A DNA stretch of 9,504 nt, from assembly GCA_900768535.1 (NCBI GenBank), contig CAAGDE010000192.1, positions 1 through 9,504 on the forward strand, written 5' to 3'. Below the pieces are notes generated by a model, which saw nothing but the letters and a program-made list of their open reading frames with translations, was not told where the DNA came from and did no database searches. This stretch comes from Clostridia bacterium (GTDB lineage Bacteria > Bacillota > Clostridia > Oscillospirales > CAG-272). This document shows, piece by piece, positions 1-7,071 of the stretch (positions are counted from its first letter, which is position 1; every line of letters begins with the position of its first letter). A program made the position numbers and the translations under genes.

Positions 1-287
1 CATTTTGTTTTTCGTCTCACGCCCCGGCGCCCTACCGTGTCATCCTGAGCGAAGCGGCACACCGGGTGAAAGGGCGAACGCGACAACCAAACAACGCCGC
101 GCAGTCGAACCCCGCCCCCCTGGCGGGGCGCCAGCAGGCGGGATCTCCGTTGTTCCGGCGCACCGCGTAACGCCCCGCACCTACCCCAAGCCTTCCCCCG
201 GTGGTACCATCGAATGCCCTGCATCGGCGCGCCCCTGAATCTAAAGCCGTGTTCAATTATAAATCCGGTTCATAATCGAAAAAAATC
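1..287. other. Non-coding GC-rich leader region
   Basis: No convincing gene is visible here. The open frames on both strands (about 75 codons) have no ribosome binding site of note and low-complexity, Arg/Pro-rich or Ala/Arg-rich translations typical of spurious frames in GC-rich DNA. The stretch holds a dispersed-repeat-like motif (39-109) and small GC-rich hairpins around 110-134, where CCCCGCC can pair with GGCGGGG, or CTGGCG with CGCCAG. It becomes AT-rich from about 250, where an A-tract leads into the promoter. Confidence 0.6.
39..109 (+). repeat. Dispersed intergenic repeat-like motif (GTCATCCTGAGCGAAG type)
   Basis: The segment begins GTCATCCTGAGCGAAGCG (39-56) and ends GCGCAGTCGAA (99-109). 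I recognise the opening string, and the paired GCGCAGTCGAA ending, as a motif that recurs in intergenic DNA of many bacterial genomes, where the end commonly continues into AGGATCT. Here the expected continuation is replaced by a GC-rich hairpin (110-134), and GGGATCT follows only at about 140, so the copy may be interrupted or decayed. A 10-base echo (GAGCGAAGCG) occurs at 7367-7376. The function is unknown. The identification rests on memory of the motif, not on a comparison. Confidence 0.4.
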
Positions 288-317
288 TTGACAGGGCGGC
301 GGGGAATGTGATATAAT
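288..317 (+). promoter_or_regulatory. Sigma-A type extended -10 promoter for the small-peptide/giant-protein operon
   Basis: TTGACA (288-293) and TATAAT (312-317) both match the consensus exactly, with an 18-nt spacer. TG at 309-310 gives an extended -10 (TGNTATAAT). An A-rich tract (279-285) lies directly upstream and could act as an UP element. Transcription would start near 324, leaving a leader of about 45 nt before the gene at 370. No other promoter-like sequence is evident before 546, so both following genes probably share this promoter. Confidence 0.85.
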
Positions 318-369
318 AGAATGTGCAATCATGAATGAACGTTTATGAAAGAAAGCGGAGGGAACAGAG

Positions 370-510
370 ATGAAGCACACGTACCAAACAGCAACGGCAG
401 AGGTATGGACGGTCGGACGGGAGGACATCCTTACAGAGTCCGGCGGAGAACAGGGCGGGCCGCTGGCGCGGTATGTCAATCCGAATCAGACCGAATGGGA
501 TCAGGCCTGA
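370..510 (+). CDS. Short 46-residue peptide of unknown function, first gene of the operon
   Basis: The ATG at 370 is preceded by GGAGGG (357-362) at an ideal 7-nt distance, and the frame closes with TGA at 508-510, giving 46 residues. The peptide starts MKHTYQTATAEVW, has EDILTESGGEQGG in the middle, and ends NPNQTEWDQA. It has no signal peptide, no membrane segment and no cysteine. The layout (basic MK-x-Y start, E-V, an E-D-I-[LI]-T-x-S-G-G core) resembles short peptides I associate with gut Clostridia, often coded near secreted proteins; I know no established function for them. It lies 35 nt upstream of the giant secreted protein and behind the same promoter. It could be a cytosolic partner, a precursor peptide, or a translated leader that affects expression of the large gene. 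The good ribosome site and placement make it probably real. Confidence 0.65.
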   Translation: MKHTYQTATAEVWTVGREDILTESGGEQGGPLARYVNPNQTEWDQA

Positions 511-545
511 GCAAACCGAATCAATCAACAGGAAAGGGAAGAATC

Positions 546-3500
546 ATGAGAAAACAGATCCTTCATGTCATGGCGGTGCTTCTGGCACTGGCGGCGGTGC
601 TCGGCGCGTGGACGGTTGCGGCACTTGCAGAGGAAACACCGGCGGCCTCCGTCGGGTACTATTCACTGTCCCACGAGGACGGAAAATACTACATCCAATA
701 TGCGGTGAAGTACGAGGGTTTTGACGTAACCGGGGCGAACACCGGAATGCTCTTCTGGACGGAGAATCCCGGACGGAACCCGGAAAAGGGGAGCGAGGAC
801 GCGGTCAGGCCGAATCTCGGATTTACGGAGATCGACGGCGGGACGTACTACGTCTTCAAGTACGATGATCTGGAAATCAAACAGCTGTGCGACGTCATTT
901 ATGCGCGCGCTTATGCGGTGGTCGACGGCAGGTATTATTACAGTGATGTAGCGAAATACAGCGTTGTCACCTACGCCGCGCGAAAGCTGGGACTGGTGGA
1001 GGGCGTTGCCGGAACAACCGATGAGGCACTGGTTGCGCTGCTCCGCGCCATGCTGGATTACGGCGAACAGGCACAGAAGCAGTTCGGCTACAAAACCGAC
1101 ACCCTGCCCACCGACATCCTGCCGGAGAACCGGTTTGCGGTGACATTTGATGCCTCCGGCGGCTCTCCCGCACCGGAGGCACTGACGGTCTGCCGCGGCA
1201 GGCCCGTTCCGGAGCCGGATATCCCGAAGAAGGACGGATCCGTCTTTGCCGGCTGGGCTTGTGACGGGAAGATCTGGAATTTCCGCGTGGACACGGTATC
1301 CGCCAACCTGACGCTGACCGCGCAGTGGGAGGAGAGCGGCAAGCACACCCACGTGTGGGGGACGGAATGGGTTACCGACAGCTACGGGCACTGGCACGAA
1401 TGCATTTGCGGTGAAATCAAAGACGAAGAAGAGCACAGGTACGGGAACGAAACGGTGACAGCCGCGCCGACCTGCGCACTGCCCGGCAAGGCGACCGTCA
1501 CCTGCGGATGCGGCGCGACAGCCGAGAAACTGCTGCCCGCGACCGGAGGGCATATCTATGAGAACGGCGCGTGCACCGGGTGCGGAAAGCAGGAGGGCGT
1601 TTGCAACCACGAAGACCTGCACGAGGTGCGGATCAGCCTGGGCGCGCACGGCGAACACGGGGAAAGCTACCTGATCTGCCGGACCTGCGAGTGCGGCAAC
1701 GTGAAGCTGCCGGACTTGGAGCGTTCCATGTACCTCTGCCATATGGAAGAGATCAGCGGAGAGGAGAGCACGGCCGGGAGCGGCGGACAGCTGTATACCT
1801 ACGAATCCCGGTGCAGCATCTGCAACCTCCGGCTTGCGGGGCGCACCACGGTGGAGCAGACGGACAAATGCCACAGCGTCATAACCGCCGACATCACCGT
1901 GACAATTCCGGACGCGGAGCCGATGACCCTGCACGCCACCGAGACGCAGACCTACCATGTAAAGATGAAAACCGAGCGGGTGAAGCTGGCGGATTACGGT
2001 GCCTGCGGCGGGATTCTGGAGAAGGGGAGCTGTGCGGAATGCGGCGAAACCGTGGGGTTCTTCCTTCCCGATGAGGCTTGCCGGTTCGGCGATTACGAAT
2101 TTGATTCGGTCTGTGTGGACGAGGACGGCACGAGGCATATCGTTTCCCGGAGGAGCTGTCAGGACTGCGGGCTGACGGCGCTGGAGGACGAGGGGGAGCG
2201 GACCGTCTCGGTGTGCGAGAGCTTCCGCTTCTACCGGGTCACGCTCCGGATCGGAAAGACCGTCATTGCCGAAATGACGATGGATCGTTCCGACAGTGAC
2301 CATACGTGGGAGGAAACCGCTAAGCTGCTGGGCGAGCGCTGTGAGGACGGCGTCTGGCATGAGTCAACCTGCGGGAAGTGCGGGAAATATTCTTCCTATG
2401 TATCCTATGACCACGATTCCCGGCCGAAATCGGTCCCCGGCGAGACTATCGGGCTTTGCGGCGGCAGCATTGCGGAGCAGGTTTGTCAGCGCTGCAAACA
2501 GGTTACCGATGTGGCAGCCAATGACACTGCCTGCAGCTGGGTGCCGGACGATGCGGACGCGGAAGGCTACGATGTGTATCACTGCGAGGTCTGCGGAACC
2601 GTGAGAAAGCTCCTTTACCGGAAATCCGAAAAGGATGCGAACTGCCGGTATACAGCCACGACGGGCATTGTATATCTGCGGGGCGGCGAAGCGGTTTACC
2701 GCTTTGAGAGAAGCTACAAGGTCACGGATCACGATTTTAAGGTGACCTATACCCTCCTTGGCGACACCTGTGAGGACGGCTATCTGTCGCACAGTATCTG
2801 CAAAACGTGCGGGCACGAGGAGAATTCCCCGGTCATGTTCCGGCATATTGAGAAAACGGAGACCAACAACGGAACCACCGCGTGCGGTAAATATACCGTC
2901 AGCGTTACCGACTGCGAAGTCTGTAAGACGACCTTGAGGTATTTCTCCGACATTCCGTGTGAGAACCCGACAGAGACCCGCGCGGACAGGCTCGTTGACG
3001 GCGTTCCGCACCGGGTTTCCATCCGCTCCTGCCCGGACTGCGAACTGAGGGAACAGTGCGAAAGCTGGAGCGTTCCCGGCAAGGAGCAGTGCACGGTGAT
3101 CGAATATATGCACATAACCTGGTTCCTCGGCGATTCGGTCATTGACGAGATGACAGAGGCATCGGTTCGAGAGGATCACCGCTGTGTCTATACGGTCGTG
3201 TTCGATGACCCCCAGCTGGGGTGCAGGGGCGGCTATCGGCTTTCCTGGGAATGCTCGGTCTGCCTGGAAAGTGACTGGATTTACATGGAGCCGGGTTCCG
3301 GTCACGCCCCGGAGTCTGTGGAGATTGATCTGCTCGGTAAGGGCGCCTGCGGCGGCTCCGTGACGGTTACCCGCTGTGTTGCCTGCGGGGAGACCCTGTA
3401 TGTGTCGGAGGATTTCGGTGCCTGCGACCTGAAGAAAACCATCAGAACCGAGACGGTGAACGGTGTGGAGCATACGTATGCCGTTTCAACCTGCGGGAGG

Positions 3501-5936
3501 TGCGGTCTGCACGCGGAGATCGATACGTGGACGGTTGCCGTCAGTGACTGCATCTCCGATCGGTACACCAAATTCACGGATACGCTCAAAGGGGAGACTC
3601 TGGCGGATTTCACTGTGACAGATAAGATTGAAACCCACGCCTGGGGCGATGTGACGTATGTCTTCCGGGATGCAGCGAAGAAATGCACGGGCGGGTATCA
3701 GATCATCCGCCACTGCACAAATTGCACCGAGACGGAGGTTGCGGGCAGCGGCTACAGCCACCGGTTCGGCAGCACGGAGATCAAAGGCGCCGATCACGGA
3801 GCCTGCGGGGGTTCCGGAACCTTCTCCGCCTGCACGATCTGCGGGCTGGTGGATCGCTGCACCTACAGCGCCGATGCGTGCAGGATGGGTGAGCAAACAA
3901 CCGAGGAGATCACGGACGAAAACGGCTGGAAGCATACGGTGACCACCAGTGCCTGCGAGGTCTGCAAAATGACAACCGTTCAGGACCGCTGGTATCAGCC
4001 GGACAACGACTGCGAAGGACATCAAAAGGAGCGCGTGACCTACCGGTTCCCGGACGGCACGGAATACAGCGTTCTCATCATGAACGCCTATACCAACGAC
4101 CACGACTTCGTGTACACCTATGTCTACAACAATGCAGCAAAGGGCTGTGCGGGCGGCTATACCCAAACCGGAAAATGCTCGCGCTGCGGGGAAACAACCT
4201 CACCCACGGAGCGGTGGGGACACAGTATGCTGCTCTTCACCTTCGATCTTGCCGGGCACGGCGGCTGTGCGGGCGGGGTCGTTGAGGGACAGCGGTGCAT
4301 TGTCTGCAATCAGGTGGTAAGCCTGGCTTCGCTGACCGATACCGTCAAGTGCACCTTCCCGTCCGATGTCACCATCCAACAGACGACAGATGAAGCCGGA
4401 AACGTCCACAGCATTTGGGATGCCGCCTGCACGGTCTGCGGACTCCGCTTTGTCAGCGAAACCTGGACGGTGGAGGGCGAGAATTGCGTCTTTACCGACT
4501 ATGAGCGGGTACAGGTGCTCCGGGACGGGACGGCGATCTTTGACGAGACCGCTTCCCGAAGCAGCACCAGCCACCGGTACGACAAGGGAACCGTTACCTT
4601 TGACAACCCCGAACAGGGCTGCGAGGGCGGCTTTACGGTCACCAGGATCTGCGCCAGGTGCGGTGGTAAGGATGAACAGCACGGCAACGGACACCAAAAG
4701 CAAACCCAGGATTCGGAACTCAGGAACTACGGGCTCTGCGGCGGCAGTGTTCAGATCCATTCCTGCAAGAACTGCGGGAAGGTGCTGAGCTGGAGCAAGG
4801 ATGACACCGCCTGTAGCTGGGTCTTCGATTCCCGGTACTCTGATGTTGCCGCCGGGGTCAGCGCCTACAGCTGCGATGTCTGCGGCACCGTCCGCAAGAC
4901 CTGGCAAAGGGTCGAAAAGGACGAACACTGCAATACGGTCAGAACCGATGTTACCGCGTATCAGCGGGACGACAAGACGGTTTTCAGCTTTGAGATCCCT
5001 GCCGGTGCGCAGGTGGAGCACACCTATCTGTACAGCCTGAAGCTGAACGGATTGACCTGTGAGGACGGCTACACCGCAACCGGCGTCTGCCGCGACTGCG
5101 GGGATGTGCACCATGAAACGGGAAAAAATCACGAAAAATATCTTGTCTACCTCTACGAAGGAAGCGACTGCGCGAGCGGATGGCATCATACCCTTGTCGT
5201 GGAGCGCTGTGCGTGCGGAGTTCAGCATAAACTGACCGATGAGAATCTGGATGACGATGGCAACGGCGGATATTTCTGCGCGACCTGCGGGCTGACGGCG
5301 AAGTGCGTGACCGGCACCAAAACCGAGAACTGCATCAAGACCGACACCGTCCTGATCCTTGTCACCAAGGGCGAGGAGGAGCTGTTCCGCTACGAGGGCG
5401 GCATTCCCTACGCAAATCACAGCTTCGGCGCGCCGAAGGCAACCCTCCGGGACGGACTGACGAATTTTCACAGCACCTGCACTGCCTGCGGCGCGGAACG
5501 CTACACAACAGCGCACTGCGATGCGCTTGCCGAGAGTGAGGACGGCTGGTATTGCGGTTTGAGCGTGACGGCAGACGATGTCTATTACACCATTGCAAGC
5601 GACACCGAAGGCGACACCTACGTGGAGCTTTACCGGGTGGACGGCATGGACATGGTGCAGATTGCCTACGACGATAACAGCGGCGGGAACGGGAACTTCT
5701 GCCTGACCGCATTCCTGCAGAAGGGAACCCAGTATATCTTCCGCATCCGGTTTCGGGATAAGAGCCGGAGCGGAGCCATCACCTATTCCGTTTCCTTCTT
5801 CTCCGATCCGTGTCTGCATGGGAAAACTGCCGACACCACCGTGCAGGCGGAGGGCTCTGCCGACACGCTGCACCTGAGCTACTGCGTCCATTGCGGTCTG
5901 CTCCTGCAGAAGGAGACAACAACCGGGACGAACTGA
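546..5936 (+). CDS. Giant secreted Cys-rich repeat protein (1796 aa) with InlB/Flg_new repeat and PPC-like C-terminal domain
   Basis: This is probably an extracellular surface or adhesion-type protein; its exact role is unknown. The start at 546 is chosen because purine-rich GGAAAGGGAAG precedes it and it opens a clear signal peptide: MRK, a hydrophobic core (5-22), then a cleavage-like ALA before EE at 28/29. The frame is open back to 345, but that extension has no good ribosome site and would bury the signal. Rough layout by residue: 36-193, a domain ending in a DYGEQAQ-type helix that I associate with secreted Clostridia proteins; 197-262, one InlB B-repeat (Flg_new; VTFDASGG to TAQW); 266-351, a His/Cys linker (HVW, GHWHEC, CGCG, CTGCG); 353-585, a divergent Cys-rich block; 586-1624, seven tandem three-cluster modules; 1625-1666, a partial module; 1667-1752, a beta-rich PPC-like domain (VYYTI, AYDDNSGGNG, GTQYIF); then a last CVHC knuckle. 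About 27 CxxC pairs are visible. No LPXTG, SLH, dockerin or C-terminal membrane helix is seen, so surface attachment is unexplained. The pairs could bind zinc or form disulfides. Confidence 0.85.
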   Translation: MRKQILHVMAVLLALAAVLGAWTVAALAEETPAASVGYYSLSHEDGKYYIQYAVKYEGFDVTGANTGMLFWTENPGRNPEKGSEDAVRPNLGFTEIDGGTYYVFKYDDLEIKQLCDVIYARAYAVVDGRYYYSDVAKYSVVTYAARKLGLVEGVAGTTDEALVALLRAMLDYGEQAQKQFGYKTDTLPTDILPENRFAVTFDASGGSPAPEALTVCRGRPVPEPDIPKKDGSVFAGWACDGKIWNFRVDTVSANLTLTAQWEESGKHTHVWGTEWVTDSYGHWHECICGEIKDEEEHRYGNETVTAAPTCALPGKATVTCGCGATAEKLLPATGGHIYENGACTGCGKQEGVCNHEDLHEVRISLGAHGEHGESYLICRTCECGNVKLPDLERSMYLCHMEEISGEESTAGSGGQLYTYESRCSICNLRLAGRTTVEQTDKCHSVITADITVTIPDAEPMTLHATETQTYHVKMKTERVKLADYGACGGILEKGSCAECGETVGFFLPDEACRFGDYEFDSVCVDEDGTRHIVSRRSCQDCGLTALEDEGERTVSVCESFRFYRVTLRIGKTVIAEMTMDRSDSDHTWEETAKLLGERCEDGVWHESTCGKCGKYSSYVSYDHDSRPKSVPGETIGLCGGSIAEQVCQRCKQVTDVAANDTACSWVPDDADAEGYDVYHCEVCGTVRKLLYRKSEKDANCRYTATTGIVYLRGGEAVYRFERSYKVTDHDFKVTYTLLGDTCEDGYLSHSICKTCGHEENSPVMFRHIEKTETNNGTTACGKYTVSVTDCEVCKTTLRYFSDIPCENPTETRADRLVDGVPHRVSIRSCPDCELREQCESWSVPGKEQCTVIEYMHITWFLGDSVIDEMTEASVREDHRCVYTVVFDDPQLGCRGGYRLSWECSVCLESDWIYMEPGSGHAPESVEIDLLGKGACGGSVTVTRCVACGETLYVSEDFGACDLKKTIRTETVNGVEHTYAVSTCGRCGLHAEIDTWTVAVSDCISDRYTKFTDTLKGETLADFTVTDKIETHAWGDVTYVFRDAAKKCTGGYQIIRHCTNCTETEVAGSGYSHRFGSTEIKGADHGACGGSGTFSACTICGLVDRCTYSADACRMGEQTTEEITDENGWKHTVTTSACEVCKMTTVQDRWYQPDNDCEGHQKERVTYRFPDGTEYSVLIMNAYTNDHDFVYTYVYNNAAKGCAGGYTQTGKCSRCGETTSPTERWGHSMLLFTFDLAGHGGCAGGVVEGQRCIVCNQVVSLASLTDTVKCTFPSDVTIQQTTDEAGNVHSIWDAACTVCGLRFVSETWTVEGENCVFTDYERVQVLRDGTAIFDETASRSSTSHRYDKGTVTFDNPEQGCEGGFTVTRICARCGGKDEQHGNGHQKQTQDSELRNYGLCGGSVQIHSCKNCGKVLSWSKDDTACSWVFDSRYSDVAAGVSAYSCDVCGTVRKTWQRVEKDEHCNTVRTDVTAYQRDDKTVFSFEIPAGAQVEHTYLYSLKLNGLTCEDGYTATGVCRDCGDVHHETGKNHEKYLVYLYEGSDCASGWHHTLVVERCACGVQHKLTDENLDDDGNGGYFCATCGLTAKCVTGTKTENCIKTDTVLILVTKGEEELFRYEGGIPYANHSFGAPKATLRDGLTNFHSTCTACGAERYTTAHCDALAESEDGWYCGLSVTADDVYYTIASDTEGDTYVELYRVDGMDMVQIAYDDNSGGNGNFCLTAFLQKGTQYIFRIRFRDKSRSGAITYSVSFFSDPCLHGKTADTTVQAEGSADTLHLSYCVHCGLLLQKETTTGTN
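1602..5543 (+). repeat. Tandem Cys-cluster protein modules within the giant secreted protein
   Basis: The modules are clear at protein level and strongly diverged at DNA level. Taking the His that opens each unit as its start, the units begin at 2301, 2730, 3177, 3636, 4101, 4572 and 5019, with a truncated unit at 5418. Lengths are 143, 149, 153, 155, 157, 149 and 133 residues. Each full unit has three clusters in fixed order: (1) C-[ED/xG]-G-x(6-8)-CxxC; (2) [AL]CGGS-x(4-6)-CxxC; (3) CxxCG followed by W or K and a lone C about 13-18 residues later. Cluster 1 comes in two forms: CEDG in units 1, 2 and 7, and CxGG[YF] in units 3-6. Units 1 and 6 share TACSWV and CDVCGTVRK-like strings, so they look closer to each other than to their neighbours. 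The block from 1602 to 2300 is a more divergent forerunner that keeps ACGG and two CxxC clusters. Unit 7 is degraded at cluster 2 (CACG). Confidence 0.8.
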
Positions 5937-5993
5937 CCGTGACGGAGCGGAACGCTTTTTGAGGATCGCTCCGATGCAGCCGGGCAGAATGAC

Positions 5994-6040
5994 GGGGAGG
6001 CGCAGTCCCTGAGGCACCTCCCCAGGTCCGCTTTCCCCCC
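5994..6040. repeat. Degenerate copy of an intergenic hairpin element
   Basis: GGGGAGG (5994-6000) can pair with CCTCCCC (6017-6023) across a 16-nt loop. It is followed by AGGTCCGCTTTCCCCCC, resembling the CCCCAAGGT..TTTCCC arm seen at 7656-7670 and 9488-9503. It lies between the stop of the giant gene and the main terminator. A second small hairpin, GGAGCG (5944-5949) with CGCTCC (5967-5972), precedes it. The relation to the other copies is judged by eye. Confidence 0.4.
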
Positions 6041-6057
6041 AAGATCCGAAAAAAATC

Positions 6058-6106
6058 AAGGCACCCGAAATGCAGCGTCAATCACGTACTGCATTTCGGG
6101 TGCCTT
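6058..6106. terminator. Bidirectional terminator between convergent genes
   Basis: A perfect 18-bp stem is present: AAGGCACCCGAAATGCAG at 6058-6075 pairs with 6089-6106, with a 13-nt loop. On the + strand it is followed by TTTT (6105-6108). On the - strand the stem is followed by a run of seven T (complement of the A run at 6049-6055). It sits 122 nt after the stop of the giant gene and 53 nt after the stop of the convergent metallopeptidase gene, so it can end transcription from both sides. Confidence 0.88.
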
Positions 6107-6159
6107 TTGCGATGAATCTCCCGGCGTTCTCCGTCAATTTCCGGCGCCAGGGGTCTTCC

Positions 6160-6894
6160 TCACCTCCGGTCGCGCTTGCCGAAGATGGTGAGAACGTAGA
6201 GGAGGAAGCGGAGGAAATAGACAAGGGAGGTCAGAAGGGAAGCGAGATAGGTCATTGCCGCCGCAGAGAGAACACTGCGCGCGCCGGGCATTTCGTCCTC
6301 GGCAAGAATGCCCTCCGAACGGAGCATTTTTCCGGCGCGGCGGCTGGCATCCAGCTCCACGGGGAGCGTTGCGAGAGAGAAGAGGAAGGTTCCGCCGTAA
6401 AGGATGACGCCCACCATGGCAATCCAAAAACCGACGTCGGGACCGGTCACGCTGATGAACAGATCAATCAGCAAGCCCAAAAGCACCAGCGGGAACGCCA
6501 GGAAGGAGCCGAAGTTGACCACGGGAACAAGCGCCGTGCGGATACGGTAGGGGAGATAGCCCTCCTCCTTCTGCATGACGTGCCCCAGCTCATGCGCGGC
6601 AACCGCCACCGATGCCACCGAGCTCTGCCCGAAGGTCGCGTCAGACAGGTTGACCGTGCCCTTTGCGGGGTTGTAGTGATCGGTGAGCTCGCCCTTGACG
6701 CGCCCGACCGTAATGCCCGTGACGCGGTTCGCCTCCAGCAGACGGACGGCAGTGTCATAGCCGGTCATGCCGCTGCGGCACCGTGCCCCCGACCATTTTG
6801 CAAACGATGTCCGCACCTTGATGCTGGCGTAGAGCGAAAATCCCATGCAAACCAACAGCGCCGCCAAAAACCACAGATAATCAGACCAGTACAT
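6160..6894 (-). CDS. yugP: Membrane zinc metallopeptidase, YugP family (Zn_peptidase_2)
   Basis: This matches the neutral zinc metallopeptidase family of Bacillus subtilis YugP (PF04298), membrane proteins of about 225-245 residues whose substrates are not well known. The protein has 244 residues from the chosen start. An N-terminal membrane helix covers about 6-22. The metal site is AAHELGHVMQ, with HELGH at 101-105 (two His ligands and the catalytic Glu). VELDASRRA follows, with E180 as the likely third ligand. Two hydrophobic stretches lie between them (about 122-147 and 154-175) and one at the C-terminus (about 208-238). The ATG at 6894 is chosen because GGAG lies 8 nt upstream; an ATG at 6900 (two residues longer) is only 2 nt from it. 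MYWSDYLW also looks like the MYY-D start usual in this family. All key residues are present, so it should be active. It converges on the giant secreted gene and shares its terminator; no functional link is evident. Confidence 0.9.
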   Translation of the reverse strand: MYWSDYLWFLAALLVCMGFSLYASIKVRTSFAKWSGARCRSGMTGYDTAVRLLEANRVTGITVGRVKGELTDHYNPAKGTVNLSDATFGQSSVASVAVAAHELGHVMQKEEGYLPYRIRTALVPVVNFGSFLAFPLVLLGLLIDLFISVTGPDVGFWIAMVGVILYGGTFLFSLATLPVELDASRRAGKMLRSEGILAEDEMPGARSVLSAAAMTYLASLLTSLVYFLRFLLYVLTIFGKRDRR

Positions 6895-6929
6895 TTCCAT
6901 CTCTCCTTTGCGGATTGTTTTTCGGTATC

Positions 6930-6959
6930 AGCATAGCACACGATTGTGTTCCCTGTTCG
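6930..6959 (-). promoter_or_regulatory. Possible extended -10 promoter for the YugP-like gene
   Basis: Read on the - strand, TGCTATGCT gives a TGN extended -10 with TATGCT at 6935-6930. About 18 nt upstream lies CGAACA (6959-6954), a poor -35 that keeps only the ACA. A short imperfect palindrome around ACACAATCGTGT (6949-6938) overlaps the spacer. It is the best candidate in the 165-nt gap, but weak. Confidence 0.35.
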
Positions 6960-7039
6960 TGGCGGATGTGATTATTTTGTGAAAGGGACGGAGACGCCGC
7001 GGTTGCACCCGCCTGTCCATCCCTCATCCGCGCTCAAAT

Positions 7040-7071
7040 CCGGAAAATAGGATCGCGCGTCAATTTTCCGG
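7040..7071 (-). terminator. Possible weak hairpin terminator at the end of the XRE gene
   Basis: CCGGAAAAT (7040-7048) is a perfect 9-bp inverted match of ATTTTCCGG (7063-7071), with a 14-nt loop. The hairpin straddles the stop codon (7060-7062) of the XRE gene. No T-run follows on the - strand, so it may slow rather than end transcription, or be a chance palindrome. Confidence 0.3.

Noticed and set aside
1..287. Short frames on both strands at the left edge
   Set aside because: They show low-complexity Arg/Pro/Ala-rich translations, no ribosome site, and overlap a repeat-like motif.
345..545. In-frame upstream extension of the giant protein by 67 residues from an ATG at 345
   Set aside because: It has no good ribosome site, a composition unlike the protein, overlaps the better-supported 46-aa gene in another frame, and would put the signal peptide inside the chain.
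663..2360. Long antisense open frame (565 codons) across the N-terminal half of the giant gene
   Set aside because: It mirrors the codon bias of a GC-rich coding strand, has no recognisable domain, and overlaps a clearly real gene. The same holds for the antisense frames at 2364-3473, 3486-4166 and 4200-6059.
2301..5543. Haem-binding (CxxCH) multihaem cytochrome
   Set aside because: The pairs are mostly CxxCG, CxxCK or CxxCE and not CxxCH, so covalent haem attachment is not supported.
6058..6106. Inverted repeat as a mobile-element end
   Set aside because: Its place between two convergent stop codons with T-runs on both sides is explained by a bidirectional terminator.
6070..6936. + strand frame of 288 codons over the metallopeptidase gene
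   Set aside because: It starts inside the terminator stem and is antisense to a gene with an intact HELGH family motif.
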